A stretch of DNA of 64,000 nucleotides, from positions 496,001 to 560,000 of the forward strand of contig CASESJ010000001.1 of assembly GCA_949290575.1 (NCBI GenBank), written 5' to 3'. Below the pieces are notes generated by a model. The model saw nothing but the letters and a program-made list of their open reading frames with translations. It had not been told where the DNA came from and did no database searches. Source of the stretch: an uncultured Clostridia bacterium (GTDB lineage: Bacteria; Bacillota; Clostridia; Christensenellales; Borkfalkiaceae). Made by a program: the position numbers and the translations under genes. This document shows positions 9,229 to 17,645 of the stretch, piece after piece. Each line of letters starts with the position of its first letter. The first letter of the stretch is position 1.

Positions 9229-10449
9229 TTATAATCTGACGCCGTTGAGCTTTAACAGCTCTCTCGCGCTCTCTACGCTGTCAACGCCCGTCTTGTTCTT
9301 TACGGGCGCAAATTCCCTGCTCCTTTCCACCTCGACGGCAAGACACGAGCCCATAAGACGCACTATGTCGACAACCAGCGTTTCGAATTTATATCCGCAA
9401 GGGCTGTCGGGCGTCACCTTTTTGCCGTTCTCTATATGAGGTATGGCTTTGGCTGCAAGGTGACAGGGAAGTTTATCCTTATATATTTTATTGAGTTTAT
9501 CCACCGAAAAGAGATAATTGAGTATGACGCCGTAGCGGTACGTAAGCTCGCCGTCCTCATCGCGCATGCAAGCGTACTCTTCGGGCATTTCGTAATACTC
9601 TATTATCGTGGGCAGACCGTCCTCTTTGCACAAAACGCCCACTTTTTCCGCAGGGGAGACCTTTTTTACCACCTTACTGCCGCACGCGCAGCCGCTTGAG
9701 ATGGTTGCGCCTATGAATACGGGGTCGCAAATGCGCTGAAGCACGTTATCCACGGCGTAAATATTTAACCACTCTATGCCGTTTTCCTTTAAAAAATCGC
9801 CGTAACCCGCCTCTATTAAAGACGAGTACCAACCGCCGTTGCCGTTGGGCGAAAGAGAAACTTTATCCTTTTCGTCGAGGTAAATTTTTCCGTCGAAAGA
9901 GCTCGTGGGCGCGAGTTTCTGCCTGTAAAAATGTATCTTTTTTCCGTCGTAACCGAAGTAATCGTTTTCTCTGAAGAAATTACACGTGTCGTCGTGATTT
10001 ATATCGCTGGTCATGACGAACAGATGAAAATCTGCACCAGCCTTGTTTACGACCTCTTTTATATTATTCATCTGCTGTTCGAATATGGACAGTTTTCTTT
10101 CAATGCCTATATTGAACATACCCTTCGGAAGGGACGAGCCGAGGCGCGTTCCCTGTCCGCCCGCAAGGAGCACTGCGGCAACCTTGCCGCTTCTGAGTGC
10201 CTCTATGCCGATTTTTTCGTACTTATCTCTATACTTATTTATTTCTTCCACCGACAGAGCGTCTGCGGGAGAAAGTCTGCCTATCTCTCTTTCCCCGCCG
10301 CAACCGATGTTTTCGAGCACGGAGAAGTCGAGTTTTTCTATATCCGAAAGAAGCTGACGTCTGCCGTCTTCGCTCAGTTCGTCGAAGTACTGCAAAAGAT
10401 GCGTCTGATTGTATTTTTCAAGCAATGCTTCAGCTTGCGTATAATCCAT
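9229..10449 (-). CDS. UDP-sugar pyrophosphorylase (UDPGP type 1 family)
   Basis: This cytoplasmic uridylyltransferase makes a UDP-sugar from UTP and a sugar 1-phosphate. The family includes eukaryote-like UDP-GlcNAc and UDP-glucose pyrophosphorylases. In the 406-residue protein the nucleotide-binding signature LLAGGQGTRLG is near residue 95, followed by the PKGM substrate loop, and NGNGGWYSSL lies in the middle. The sugar is not determined by sequence. Start ATG 10449 follows AAGGCGG; a perfect consensus promoter lies upstream. Confidence 0.85.
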   Translation of the reverse strand: MDYTQAEALLEKYNQTHLLQYFDELSEDGRRQLLSDIEKLDFSVLENIGCGGEREIGRLSPADALSVEEINKYRDKYEKIGIEALRSGKVAAVLLAGGQGTRLGSSLPKGMFNIGIERKLSIFEQQMNNIKEVVNKAGADFHLFVMTSDINHDDTCNFFRENDYFGYDGKKIHFYRQKLAPTSSFDGKIYLDEKDKVSLSPNGNGGWYSSLIEAGYGDFLKENGIEWLNIYAVDNVLQRICDPVFIGATISSGCACGSKVVKKVSPAEKVGVLCKEDGLPTIIEYYEMPEEYACMRDEDGELTYRYGVILNYLFSVDKLNKIYKDKLPCHLAAKAIPHIENGKKVTPDSPCGYKFETLVVDIVRLMGSCLAVEVERSREFAPVKNKTGVDSVESARELLKLNGVRL

Positions 10450-10485
10450 AATAAACCGCCTTGAAAGCTAATTTTTATTATGAAT

Positions 10486-10514
10486 ATTATACATTATAGC
10501 CAAAATTATGTCAA
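10486..10514 (-). promoter_or_regulatory. Consensus promoter of the pyrophosphorylase-htrA unit
   Basis: On the minus strand TTGACA (10509-10514), a 17-nt spacer and TATAAT (10486-10491). Confidence 0.85.
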
Positions 10515-10563
10515 CACCATTTAAAATGAGTGAAAATTGCGTAAAATGGTTTTTTTATTTCAG

Positions 10564-10587
10564 ATTATGCTCACTTTTGAGCATAAT
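10564..10587. promoter_or_regulatory. Perfect inverted repeat between divergent genes
   Basis: ATTATGCTCA and TGAGCATAAT are separated by CTTT. It lies between the promoters of the divergent pyrophosphorylase and Nudix genes. It could be an operator, or a hairpin; no gene needs a terminator here. Confidence 0.45.
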
Positions 10588-10611
10588 TTTACACAAAATT
10601 CACAAGACATC

Positions 10612-10640
10612 TTGAATTTTTTATCATTATGCTTTATAAT
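10612..10640 (+). promoter_or_regulatory. Promoter of the Nudix gene
   Basis: TTGAAT (10612-10617), a 17-nt spacer and TATAAT (10635-10640). Confidence 0.75.
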
Positions 10641-10675
10641 ATTGTAGTGAACAATTACGATAAGGAGGTATGAAT

Positions 10676-11173
10676 ATGTATTGCAGCGTATGCGGAGAAA
10701 AATTGACTCTCGTCGTGCACAAGTCAGAAGGTCTCGTGCCTTTCTGCAAGAATTGCAACGATTACCGCTTCCCTCAGTTTGCAACTGCCGTATCGCTGGT
10801 GGTCACCAACAGAACCAAAGATAAAGTTCTGCTTGCAAAACACCTCGGTCAGGAAGATTACATTCTGATAGCAGGCTACGTAAAGAAAGGCGAAACTGCA
10901 GAAAAAGCCGTTACGCGCGAATTCAAAGAAGAGACCAAACTCAACGTGGTAAAATATAAGTATATGTCTTCGCGCTATCACGAGCCCCGAAACGTGCTCA
11001 TGCTTAACTTCCTCATTATAGCCGAAAACGGCGAAATTTACGCCGACCCCGACGAGATTGAAGAAGTAAAATGGTTTGATTTTGACGAAGCGTTGGAAGT
11101 TGTGAGAAAGCAGTCTACTGCCGAAGCCTTCCTCAAAAACGCCATAACCGAAATTAAAAACAACAAAATTTAA
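10676..11173 (+). CDS. Nudix hydrolase with N-terminal zinc ribbon
   Basis: This is a pyrophosphohydrolase of the Nudix superfamily. The 165-residue protein begins with a zinc ribbon (CSVCGEK and CKNCND cysteine pairs), as in NADH pyrophosphatases (NudC), followed by the Nudix box GETAEKAVTREFKEETKL. It is shorter than NudC, so NAD-type substrates are possible but unproven. I chose ATG 10676, not ATG 10670, because AAGGAGG (10662-10668) is ideally spaced from it. LemA follows 11 nt downstream. Confidence 0.88.
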   Translation: MYCSVCGEKLTLVVHKSEGLVPFCKNCNDYRFPQFATAVSLVVTNRTKDKVLLAKHLGQEDYILIAGYVKKGETAEKAVTREFKEETKLNVVKYKYMSSRYHEPRNVLMLNFLIIAENGEIYADPDEIEEVKWFDFDEALEVVRKQSTAEAFLKNAITEIKNNKI

Positions 11174-11184
11174 GGAGCAGAAAT

Positions 11185-11757
11185 ATGGGATTATGGATTA
11201 CCCTCGGCATCGTCGGCGTGATTGTGCTGATTGCGATAATTATGACATGCTGGGCGATAGCCGTGCGCAATAACTTTGTGCGCATGCGCAACACCTGCGA
11301 AGAGGCTTTCGCAACCATAGACGTCTACCTCAAGAAGAGATATGACCTCATCCCCAACCTGGTGGAGACCGTAAAAGGTTACGCAAAGCACGAAAGTCAG
11401 ACGCTTGAAAAAGTAATTCAGGCGCGCAACAACGCGGCAAGCGCAACCACTACCGCCGAAAAAATCGAGGCGGACGCAAATCTTTCCAACGCCATAAAGA
11501 GCATCAACATAGTTGCGGAACGCTATCCCGAACTCAAGGCGAATGCAAACTTCCAGGACCTTTCGGCGCAGCTTCAGCGCATCGAAACCGACCTCGCAAG
11601 CTCGAGAAAGTACTACAACGGCACAGTCAAGACTTTCAACACCGAAAAGGATATCTTCCCCAAGTCGATTATCGCCAATATGATGAAGCTCGAAAAGTTC
11701 CCCTACTTCGAACTCGACAGCGACGAGGAAAGAAAGAACGTAAAAGTCAGCTTTTAA
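11185..11757 (+). CDS. LemA family protein
   Basis: LemA proteins are small, membrane-anchored helical proteins of unclear role, often beside TPM or DUF2207 proteins. The 190-residue product has one N-terminal membrane helix (about 4-25) and then a helical domain with the conserved KKRYDLIPNLVETVKGY motif. AAGGAGCAG precedes the ATG. The DUF2207 gene 58 nt downstream is the typical partner. Confidence 0.93.
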   Translation: MGLWITLGIVGVIVLIAIIMTCWAIAVRNNFVRMRNTCEEAFATIDVYLKKRYDLIPNLVETVKGYAKHESQTLEKVIQARNNAASATTTAEKIEADANLSNAIKSINIVAERYPELKANANFQDLSAQLQRIETDLASSRKYYNGTVKTFNTEKDIFPKSIIANMMKLEKFPYFELDSDEERKNVKVSF

Positions 11758-11815
11758 AAAAAATTATAATCAAAGAGCGGTTTTCACCGCTCTTTTGAAT
11801 ATGAGGGAGTAAACG

Positions 11816-13699
11816 ATGATTAAAAGAAAATCATTACGCACAGCTCTGCTGATTGCGGCGTTATTGCTGGCGATTGCCGCGTTTATCGCGCCGCCCCTTT
11901 CGCCGACCTATGCGGCAGGCAGTTCCTACTTGTCCCCCTACGATTACAATATTGACAGCTACGTCGCAGATTATGACCTGCACGCAGACAGAACTATGTC
12001 CGTCGAGGAGCGCATTACGATAGCTCACACGGGCTACAAAAGCACGGGCTTTTACAGGTATATTCCCGTAAATGCGGGCGACAGAGTGACAAACGTAAGC
12101 GTTTGTCAGCTGTCCTACGGCGAGGAGGACGAGGTCGATTACTCCGTATCCCTCGAAGACCAGATAATAGTCCTGAACATAGGCGACTATTCCGTAAAGA
12201 CGGGCAAGGTGATTACATATATAATAAGGTATAATTACGCCGTCACCAAGCCCGTCGATAAAAATATTCTTTACCTCAACGTTATAGGCTATGACTGGGA
12301 CGCGCCTATCGATTATGCCGAAGTAACCATTCATCTGCCCGACGGGTTCGAGGGAGGTAAATTTTTTGTCGGCAACACAAATATATCCTCGCCCTTTGAC
12401 CTGAGCGGCGACAAAAAGACAATAACCGCGACGGCGGAAAACCTCTCCGAATTTGAAGGACTGTCTTTCGAACTCACCTTCTCCAAGGGCGCGCTGACGG
12501 ATATCTTCGACTACACTCCCTTCATCATTCTGCTTGCAGGCTGTGTGCTTTTAGGCGCGCTCGCGGCGACAAAATTCCTCGCCTTCCCCAAAAAGCCTCT
12601 CACTCCCGTAGTCAATTTCGAAGCTCCCGAGGGCATGGACCCCGTCGTGATGGGAAAACTCATAGACAACAGGGCGGAATCGAAAGAGGTGACCGCGCTG
12701 ATATACTACTGGGCAAGCAAGGGATACCTAAAAATAGACTTTTCAGACGAAAAGGACCCCGTGCTCATAAGAATTTTTGCCTCCCTGCCCGAAGGTTCGC
12801 CGAGCCATCAGATTGAAATGTACAACGCTCTGTTCGCGGGCGGAAGGGACATGGTAAAGATAAGCAAGCTCGAAGGCAATTTTTACGTGCATATTGACAA
12901 CGTCAAAAAGCTCGTCAATGCGCAGTATTCCTCCCTCTACACCTCGAAGAGCATAGGTATTTCTATACTCTTTGCCCTGCTCGGCGGTCTTTTAATGGCT
13001 CTCATTCCCGCCATCGTTTCGCTGTTTGCGATAAGTTTCAAGCTCTTCTACTATCAGTCCCTGCTCGCACTCGTGCCCGCGCTGATAATTTACGCGCTGA
13101 CAGAAACATATATGTACAGCTACAACAAGCTGAAAAAGTCGGCTAAAATAGCTTTTATGGCGGGAATAATCGCGCTCTGCGCGGCGTTCACCGCAGGGTA
13201 TGCCTGGCTGCTGCCCTCGCCGATTATGGAAATTCCGTCCAAAATCGTCGCGTGCTTATGCTCGTATGCGGCTGTAATCGGCTCGGTCTTCATAATATCC
13301 CGCTCTGACCGCTACACTGAACTCCTCAACCAGATTATAGGCTTCCGCAACTTCATAATTTATGCCGAAAAAGACAGGCTGGAAGCTCTGCTTGCCGACA
13401 ACCCCGACCTCTACTACGACATATTGCCCTATGCGCAGGTTCTCAACGTATCAGACATCTGGGAAGACAAGTTCAAAGCTCTTACGATTGAACCTCCCAA
13501 GTGGCTCGCCAGCCCTGCGGACACCATAATCACGTTCGCGCTCATAAACAATGCTATACGCATTTCAAACGGCGTAATGACCGCCAGAATGATTGCAAAA
13601 CCCTCCTCCCGCTCGTATTCGGGCGGCTCGATCGGCGGAGGTCACTTCGGCGGCTTCGGCGGAGGCGGTCACGGCGGCGGAGGCGGTCGCGGAAGATAA
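11816..13699 (+). CDS. DUF2207 domain membrane protein with Gly-rich C-terminus
   Basis: This 627-residue membrane protein has a signal peptide (about 1-33), an extracellular beta-rich DUF2207 domain (about 40-230), a membrane helix at about 237-255, a cytoplasmic segment, and further paired helices at about 380-500. It ends in a Gly/His-rich tail (GGSIGGGHFGGFGGGGHGG), a common feature of the family. The function is not known; the partnership with LemA suggests an envelope role. An ideal GAGGGAG site precedes the start. Confidence 0.9.
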   Translation: MIKRKSLRTALLIAALLLAIAAFIAPPLSPTYAAGSSYLSPYDYNIDSYVADYDLHADRTMSVEERITIAHTGYKSTGFYRYIPVNAGDRVTNVSVCQLSYGEEDEVDYSVSLEDQIIVLNIGDYSVKTGKVITYIIRYNYAVTKPVDKNILYLNVIGYDWDAPIDYAEVTIHLPDGFEGGKFFVGNTNISSPFDLSGDKKTITATAENLSEFEGLSFELTFSKGALTDIFDYTPFIILLAGCVLLGALAATKFLAFPKKPLTPVVNFEAPEGMDPVVMGKLIDNRAESKEVTALIYYWASKGYLKIDFSDEKDPVLIRIFASLPEGSPSHQIEMYNALFAGGRDMVKISKLEGNFYVHIDNVKKLVNAQYSSLYTSKSIGISILFALLGGLLMALIPAIVSLFAISFKLFYYQSLLALVPALIIYALTETYMYSYNKLKKSAKIAFMAGIIALCAAFTAGYAWLLPSPIMEIPSKIVACLCSYAAVIGSVFIISRSDRYTELLNQIIGFRNFIIYAEKDRLEALLADNPDLYYDILPYAQVLNVSDIWEDKFKALTIEPPKWLASPADTIITFALINNAIRISNGVMTARMIAKPSSRSYSGGSIGGGHFGGFGGGGHGGGGGRGR

Positions 13700-13710
13700 C
13701 CTGAAAACAA

Positions 13711-13740
13711 AAACGGACAGATTTCTCTGTCCGTTTTTTA
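13711..13740 (+). terminator. Terminator after the DUF2207 gene
   Basis: ACGGACAGA and TCTGTCCGT arms with a TTTC loop, followed by TTTTTT. Confidence 0.85.
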
Positions 13741-13866
13741 TGCCCGTATTTTCCGAATTCGGTAAATCTCAGATGTCGGTCTGACCGCGCAAAGGCTTTA
13801 AAGACGCTGCAACAAATTTTTTCTGCCTTCTGAAATTTATATCTTAAACGCAACAAAAGCCAATAT

Positions 13867-13892
13867 AAAAAACAGCCGCGCATGCGGCTGTT
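13867..13892 (-). terminator. Terminator of rplI
   Basis: AACAGCCGC and GCGGCTGTT arms, followed by TTTT on the minus strand. Confidence 0.75.
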
Positions 13893-13896
13893 TTTG

Positions 13897-14340
13897 TTAT
13901 TCTTCGGTTACGTTGACCTTTATCTTTGCAGATATGCCCTCGAGCAATTTGAGCTCGACGTCGTAAACGCCTATATTCTTTATGGGGTTGGACAATACCA
14001 CCTTCTTTTTATCCACGTCGTAGCCCGCGGCTTTAAGCGCGTCGGAAATGTGCGCCGTAGTTACAGAGCCGAACACTTTGCCGCCCTGACCCGCCTTTAT
14101 CGTGACGTTGACGCTCTTGCCCTTGAGTTCGGCGGCAAGCTCCTGCATTGCCTTTATTTCCTGCTGTTTATGATAATCTGCAGCCGCTTTTTTCTGTTTG
14201 AGGTCGTTTATTCTGTTGGGAGTTGCAGCCTCAGCCATTCCCTTTTTGATGAGAAAGTTGCGAGCGTAACCTTCGTTTACTTCCACCAGCTCGCCCTTCT
14301 TGCCCTGTCCTTTTACGTCCTGCAATAAAATTACCTGCAT
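13897..14340 (-). CDS. rplI: 50S ribosomal protein L9
   Basis: L9 binds 23S rRNA at the base of the L1 stalk and spans the ribosome surface. The 147-residue protein has the standard N-terminal RNA-binding fold (MQVILLQDVKGQGKKGELVEVNEGYARNFL region), a long helix, and the C-terminal domain containing GKVFGSVT. AAGGAGC precedes the ATG. It is monocistronic here, with its own consensus-like promoter and terminator. Confidence 0.97.
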   Translation of the reverse strand: MQVILLQDVKGQGKKGELVEVNEGYARNFLIKKGMAEAATPNRINDLKQKKAAADYHKQQEIKAMQELAAELKGKSVNVTIKAGQGGKVFGSVTTAHISDALKAAGYDVDKKKVVLSNPIKNIGVYDVELKLLEGISAKIKVNVTEE

Positions 14341-14380
14341 AAATGCTCCTTCGGCGCGATGCGCCTTTCATCTTTGATTT

Positions 14381-14409
14381 ATTTTAAACCAAAATAACAT
14401 TTTTGTCAA
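14381..14409 (-). promoter_or_regulatory. Promoter of rplI
   Basis: On the minus strand TTGACA (14404-14409), a 17-nt spacer and TAAAAT (14381-14386). Confidence 0.75.
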
Positions 14410-14431
14410 TAGCCCGCGCATAAGACGGCGC

Positions 14432-14540
14432 GCGATACGCAAAATAATATCGTATCCGGGCGCAGGCGATTTTTTACCTGCGCGCCGCGGAAAGACATTT
14501 TCTGCGGCGCGCAGGATGCAAGTCTTTTGCCCCAATACAA
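14432..14540 (+). promoter_or_regulatory. Structured leader upstream of the DUF1540 gene
   Basis: Three potential hairpins precede the small gene: CGATA/TATCG arms near 14435-14455, GCGCAGG/CCTGCGC near 14460-14485, and GCGCGCCGC/GCGGCGCGC near 14481-14514. I recognise no known riboswitch. They could also be overlapping terminators. Confidence 0.35.
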
Positions 14541-14551
14541 AGGGAGGTTTT

Positions 14552-14701
14552 ATGGAAAACATCAATTTCGGTATAGCATGCAACGTCAACAAGTGCATGT
14601 ACAACCACAACGGCTGCAACTGCACTCTTGACAAAATTCAGGTGGGTTCGACCTGCGAAGGCGAAGAATGCACCTGCTGCAAGAGCTATATGCAGAAGTA
14701 A
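14552..14701 (+). CDS. DUF1540 domain small Cys-rich protein
   Basis: This 49-residue protein has eight cysteines arranged as CNVNKCMYN, CNC, CEGEEC and CCK, typical of DUF1540, a probable metal-binding family of unknown role found in Clostridia. A strong GGGAGG site is correctly spaced before ATG 14552; the in-frame upstream ATG at 14516 has none. A bidirectional terminator follows. Confidence 0.85.
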   Translation: MENINFGIACNVNKCMYNHNGCNCTLDKIQVGSTCEGEECTCCKSYMQK

Positions 14702-14713
14702 AACCCATTAAAA

Positions 14714-14748
14714 AAAACAGGGTCGCCTCAGGCGACCCTGTTTTATTT
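14714..14748. terminator. Bidirectional terminator between DUF1540 and the cvpA-like gene
   Basis: Fifteen-base arms around AAAACAGGGTCGCCT with T-runs on both strands separate two convergent genes. Confidence 0.85.
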
Positions 14749-14750
14749 TT

Positions 14751-15929
14751 TTAACCGTTCAATCCGAACCAGTCGCGCAGAGGTATGTTCTGAATGACTG
14801 CGACATTGTTCAGTATATTGTAGTCGTAGAGAGCTTTCGCAAGCGACGAGTAATTCATATACTCGTTGAAACGCGCGAATGCATCGAGGTCGTTTATCAT
14901 ATAAGCGAACGCGCCGAGAGCTATGAGCACGGCAAACACCACAGCCGTAAGGACTGCCGCGCCAAGCACGCCGTCTATTGCGACGATAAACTTTATGTTG
15001 CGCAACTTATCCACTGCGTGAGGAATGAAAATTGCGATTATTATTATGATGATGAGCATTATCAGGAACAGACCGACTGCCACTACCACTCTCGCAACAA
15101 ATTCAGTGGTTATGTTGAGAGCGTTGAGCGCAGGTTCGATATTTGCAAGAAGTCCCGAAAGAACGCCGTCTTTAAGTCCCATTGCAGCGGAATCGAACGC
15201 CTCGACATTGAATGCGAGGTGATATGCAAGATAGCCCGCGCCGCCGACGAGGGCAATGACTATCAGCGTTCCCAGCGCGGAAAGCAGACCGCTCTTATAG
15301 CCGAGGCGTATCGACATGCAGAGCAGCGTCGCAATGACAATATCCAGGCAATAGAAGAAGCCGAAGTGCGTCCAGACGGGGCTTTCATAAAGAGGCTGAA
15401 GCGCGTCGTATGCGACGGTTATGTTGGCTACGTCTATGATGAACATTCCGAGCCCGAGGATAATTGCCGCCGCCATAGCAAGATTTAAAAGAAAGGTTAT
15501 TCCGCCGAAAATTCTGTCGACAATGCCCCACGCGCCGCGGTTTTCCCTGAACTTGCGCTTTGCGCGCTTGCGGTAGGATTTTATGTCGCCCTTATCGAGC
15601 GAAACGAGTATGAGTTCCTCGTTTTCGGTGCGGTCGTCATACTGACGGTAGAAAGAAAGCTTCTGACTGTTGGCAACCTGCTTTTTTATGTACCTTCTGA
15701 CGAGCTGGCAGAGTATCGTCAGAATTATCATGCTTGCCGCGGCTACGCTGAGCATCATTATGCCTCTTTCATTGAATTCTGCGGCATATCTGTCGACTAT
15801 AACGGCAACCAGCACGGTGCCTGCAACGGCTCCGCCCCAGCACGACTGCCTTATATAGCCGCGATAGAAGCCGAACAGAAACGCCAGCACTGCCACCACA
15901 GCAACGATTATGATTATTAAGTAATTCAT
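14751..15929 (-). CDS. CvpA-like multi-spanning membrane protein
   Basis: This 392-residue protein has about nine hydrophobic helices. The N-terminus (MNYLIIIIVAVVAVLAFLFG then FYRGYIRQS) resembles CvpA/colicin-V-production-family proteins, and a second similar unit appears near residue 195 (FFYCLDIVIATLL, then LGYKSGLLSALG), suggesting an internal duplication. A charged loop (about 85-135) separates them. It is the last gene of the probable fhs-glnS operon. The family assignment is tentative and no function is claimed. Confidence 0.6.
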   Translation of the reverse strand: MNYLIIIIVAVVAVLAFLFGFYRGYIRQSCWGGAVAGTVLVAVIVDRYAAEFNERGIMMLSVAAASMIILTILCQLVRRYIKKQVANSQKLSFYRQYDDRTENEELILVSLDKGDIKSYRKRAKRKFRENRGAWGIVDRIFGGITFLLNLAMAAAIILGLGMFIIDVANITVAYDALQPLYESPVWTHFGFFYCLDIVIATLLCMSIRLGYKSGLLSALGTLIVIALVGGAGYLAYHLAFNVEAFDSAAMGLKDGVLSGLLANIEPALNALNITTEFVARVVVAVGLFLIMLIIIIIIAIFIPHAVDKLRNIKFIVAIDGVLGAAVLTAVVFAVLIALGAFAYMINDLDAFARFNEYMNYSSLAKALYDYNILNNVAVIQNIPLRDWFGLNG

Positions 15930-15975
15930 ATATTAACCTCACTGAACGGTTATTTACTAAAATTGTCTTTTAAGA

Positions 15976-17625
15976 TTACTTATTGAAATTGTCCTTGAGC
16001 GTAACGATTTCCGAAAGCACCGTTATGCCGCCGTCGGTACACTTTTTATAGTATCCCGTACGCATGAGCTGGAAGGGCTTATCTTCCTCGCTCTCTGCAA
16101 TATACGGTTCAGCCTTGCCGCAATAAATTTTTTCGCTGTCCTTGTTGAGACGCTCGGCATAGTCCTGGTCGGGATACTGTTCGTCGTTGAGAAGGGGCTG
16201 ATATCTTCTGAACTGCACGTCCCTGCCGTACTTTGCGTCTACCCAGTGAATGACGCCCTTTGCCTTTATTTCGCTCTTTACTTCGCTGCCCGAACGCGTT
16301 TCGGGGAAGTAGGTGCAGAAAATCTCTTCAACCTCGCCACTGTCGTTCAGCCTTACGTCGTCGCAACGCACTATATACGCCGACTTGAGACGGACGAACG
16401 CGCCCTTTGTAAGCCTCTTATACTTGGGCGGAGGCACGAGCGCGAAGTCGTCGCGGTCGATATACACCGTGCCGCTGAACTTCACAAGCCTGGTTCTGCC
16501 CTGTCCGTCGAGAGGGTTCTTTTCAAAGGAAAGCTCCTCCTCGCCCTCGTAATTTGTTATGGTAAGTTTTACGGGATTGATTACAGCCATCGCCCTTTCG
16601 GCGGTCGCGTTGAGCTCGTCGCGTATGCATTCGTCGAGCTGGGCAAGTCCCACCACAGAATAATTCTTTGCCACGCCTACGTCGGCACAGAATTTCTTGA
16701 GAGCCTCGGGCGGAACTCCGCGGTTTTTAAGCCCCATGAGCGTGGGCATTCTGGGGTCGTCCCAGCCGCGCACGAAGTGTTCGTCCACCAGTTTTTTGAG
16801 ATATCGCTTGCTCATAAGCATATTGGTTATGTTGAGCCTTGCAAACTCTATCTGTCTGGGCACGGGAGGCGTAAAGCCCGCCTTTTCTATCACCCAGTCG
16901 TAGAGAGGACGATGATTTTCAAATTCCAGCGAGCACAGCGAATGCGTTATGCCCTCTATCGCGTCCGAAAGCGGATGCGCGTAGTCGTACATCGGATATA
17001 TGCACCACTTATCGCCCTGACGATAATGCGGGACGTGAGCTATTCTGTAGATGACGGGGTCGCGCATATTTATGTTGGGCGAGGACATATCTATCTTTGC
17101 CCTCAGCACCTTTGCGCCGTCGGGGAAAACGCCCGCCTTCATCTGACGGAAGAGACTTAAGTTTTCTTCCACCGTTCTGTTGCGGTAGGGCGAAGGCGTG
17201 CCCGGCGTAGTCAGCGTGCCGCGCGTCGCCGTTATCTCTTCGGCGGACAAATCGCACACGTACGCGTTGCCTTCAATTATGAATTTTTCTGCTATTTCGT
17301 AGAGTTTATCGTAATAGTCAGACGCGAATACAAGCTTATCGTATTCAAAACCCAGCCATTTTACCGCATCTATGATGGAATTTACGTATTCGTAATCTTC
17401 CTTGGCGGGGTTTGTATCGTCCATTCTCAGGTTGAGTTTTCCCTTGTACCTTTCCTTGACGCCGAAGTTTATGCACAGCGCCTTGACGTGTCCTATATGA
17501 AGATATCCGTTGGGCTCGGGAGGAAAACGTACCGTTATTTTGTTGCCTGTGCTTTCGAACTTGCCTGCGGCGAGCTCCTCGTTTATTATCTGTTCAATGA
17601 AATTAGTTGCTTCGGGTAATTGCAT
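15976..17625 (-). CDS. glnS: Glutaminyl-tRNA synthetase
   Basis: GlnRS charges tRNA-Gln directly with glutamine. The 549-residue class I enzyme has the HIGH motif (PEPNGYLHIGHVKAL, about residue 36) and the MSKR motif (LMSKRYL). The Gln-type features FASDYYDKLYE, RIAHVPHYRQG and MYDYAHPLSDAIEGITHSLCSLEFE distinguish it from GluRS. Most Firmicutes instead make Gln-tRNA by GatCAB amidation; a GlnRS suggests an acquired gene. It starts 21 nt after fhs. Confidence 0.95.
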   Translation of the reverse strand: MQLPEATNFIEQIINEELAAGKFESTGNKITVRFPPEPNGYLHIGHVKALCINFGVKERYKGKLNLRMDDTNPAKEDYEYVNSIIDAVKWLGFEYDKLVFASDYYDKLYEIAEKFIIEGNAYVCDLSAEEITATRGTLTTPGTPSPYRNRTVEENLSLFRQMKAGVFPDGAKVLRAKIDMSSPNINMRDPVIYRIAHVPHYRQGDKWCIYPMYDYAHPLSDAIEGITHSLCSLEFENHRPLYDWVIEKAGFTPPVPRQIEFARLNITNMLMSKRYLKKLVDEHFVRGWDDPRMPTLMGLKNRGVPPEALKKFCADVGVAKNYSVVGLAQLDECIRDELNATAERAMAVINPVKLTITNYEGEEELSFEKNPLDGQGRTRLVKFSGTVYIDRDDFALVPPPKYKRLTKGAFVRLKSAYIVRCDDVRLNDSGEVEEIFCTYFPETRSGSEVKSEIKAKGVIHWVDAKYGRDVQFRRYQPLLNDEQYPDQDYAERLNKDSEKIYCGKAEPYIAESEEDKPFQLMRTGYYKKCTDGGITVLSEIVTLKDNFNK

Positions 17626-17645
17626 CTTTCTGCCTTTTTTCTCAA

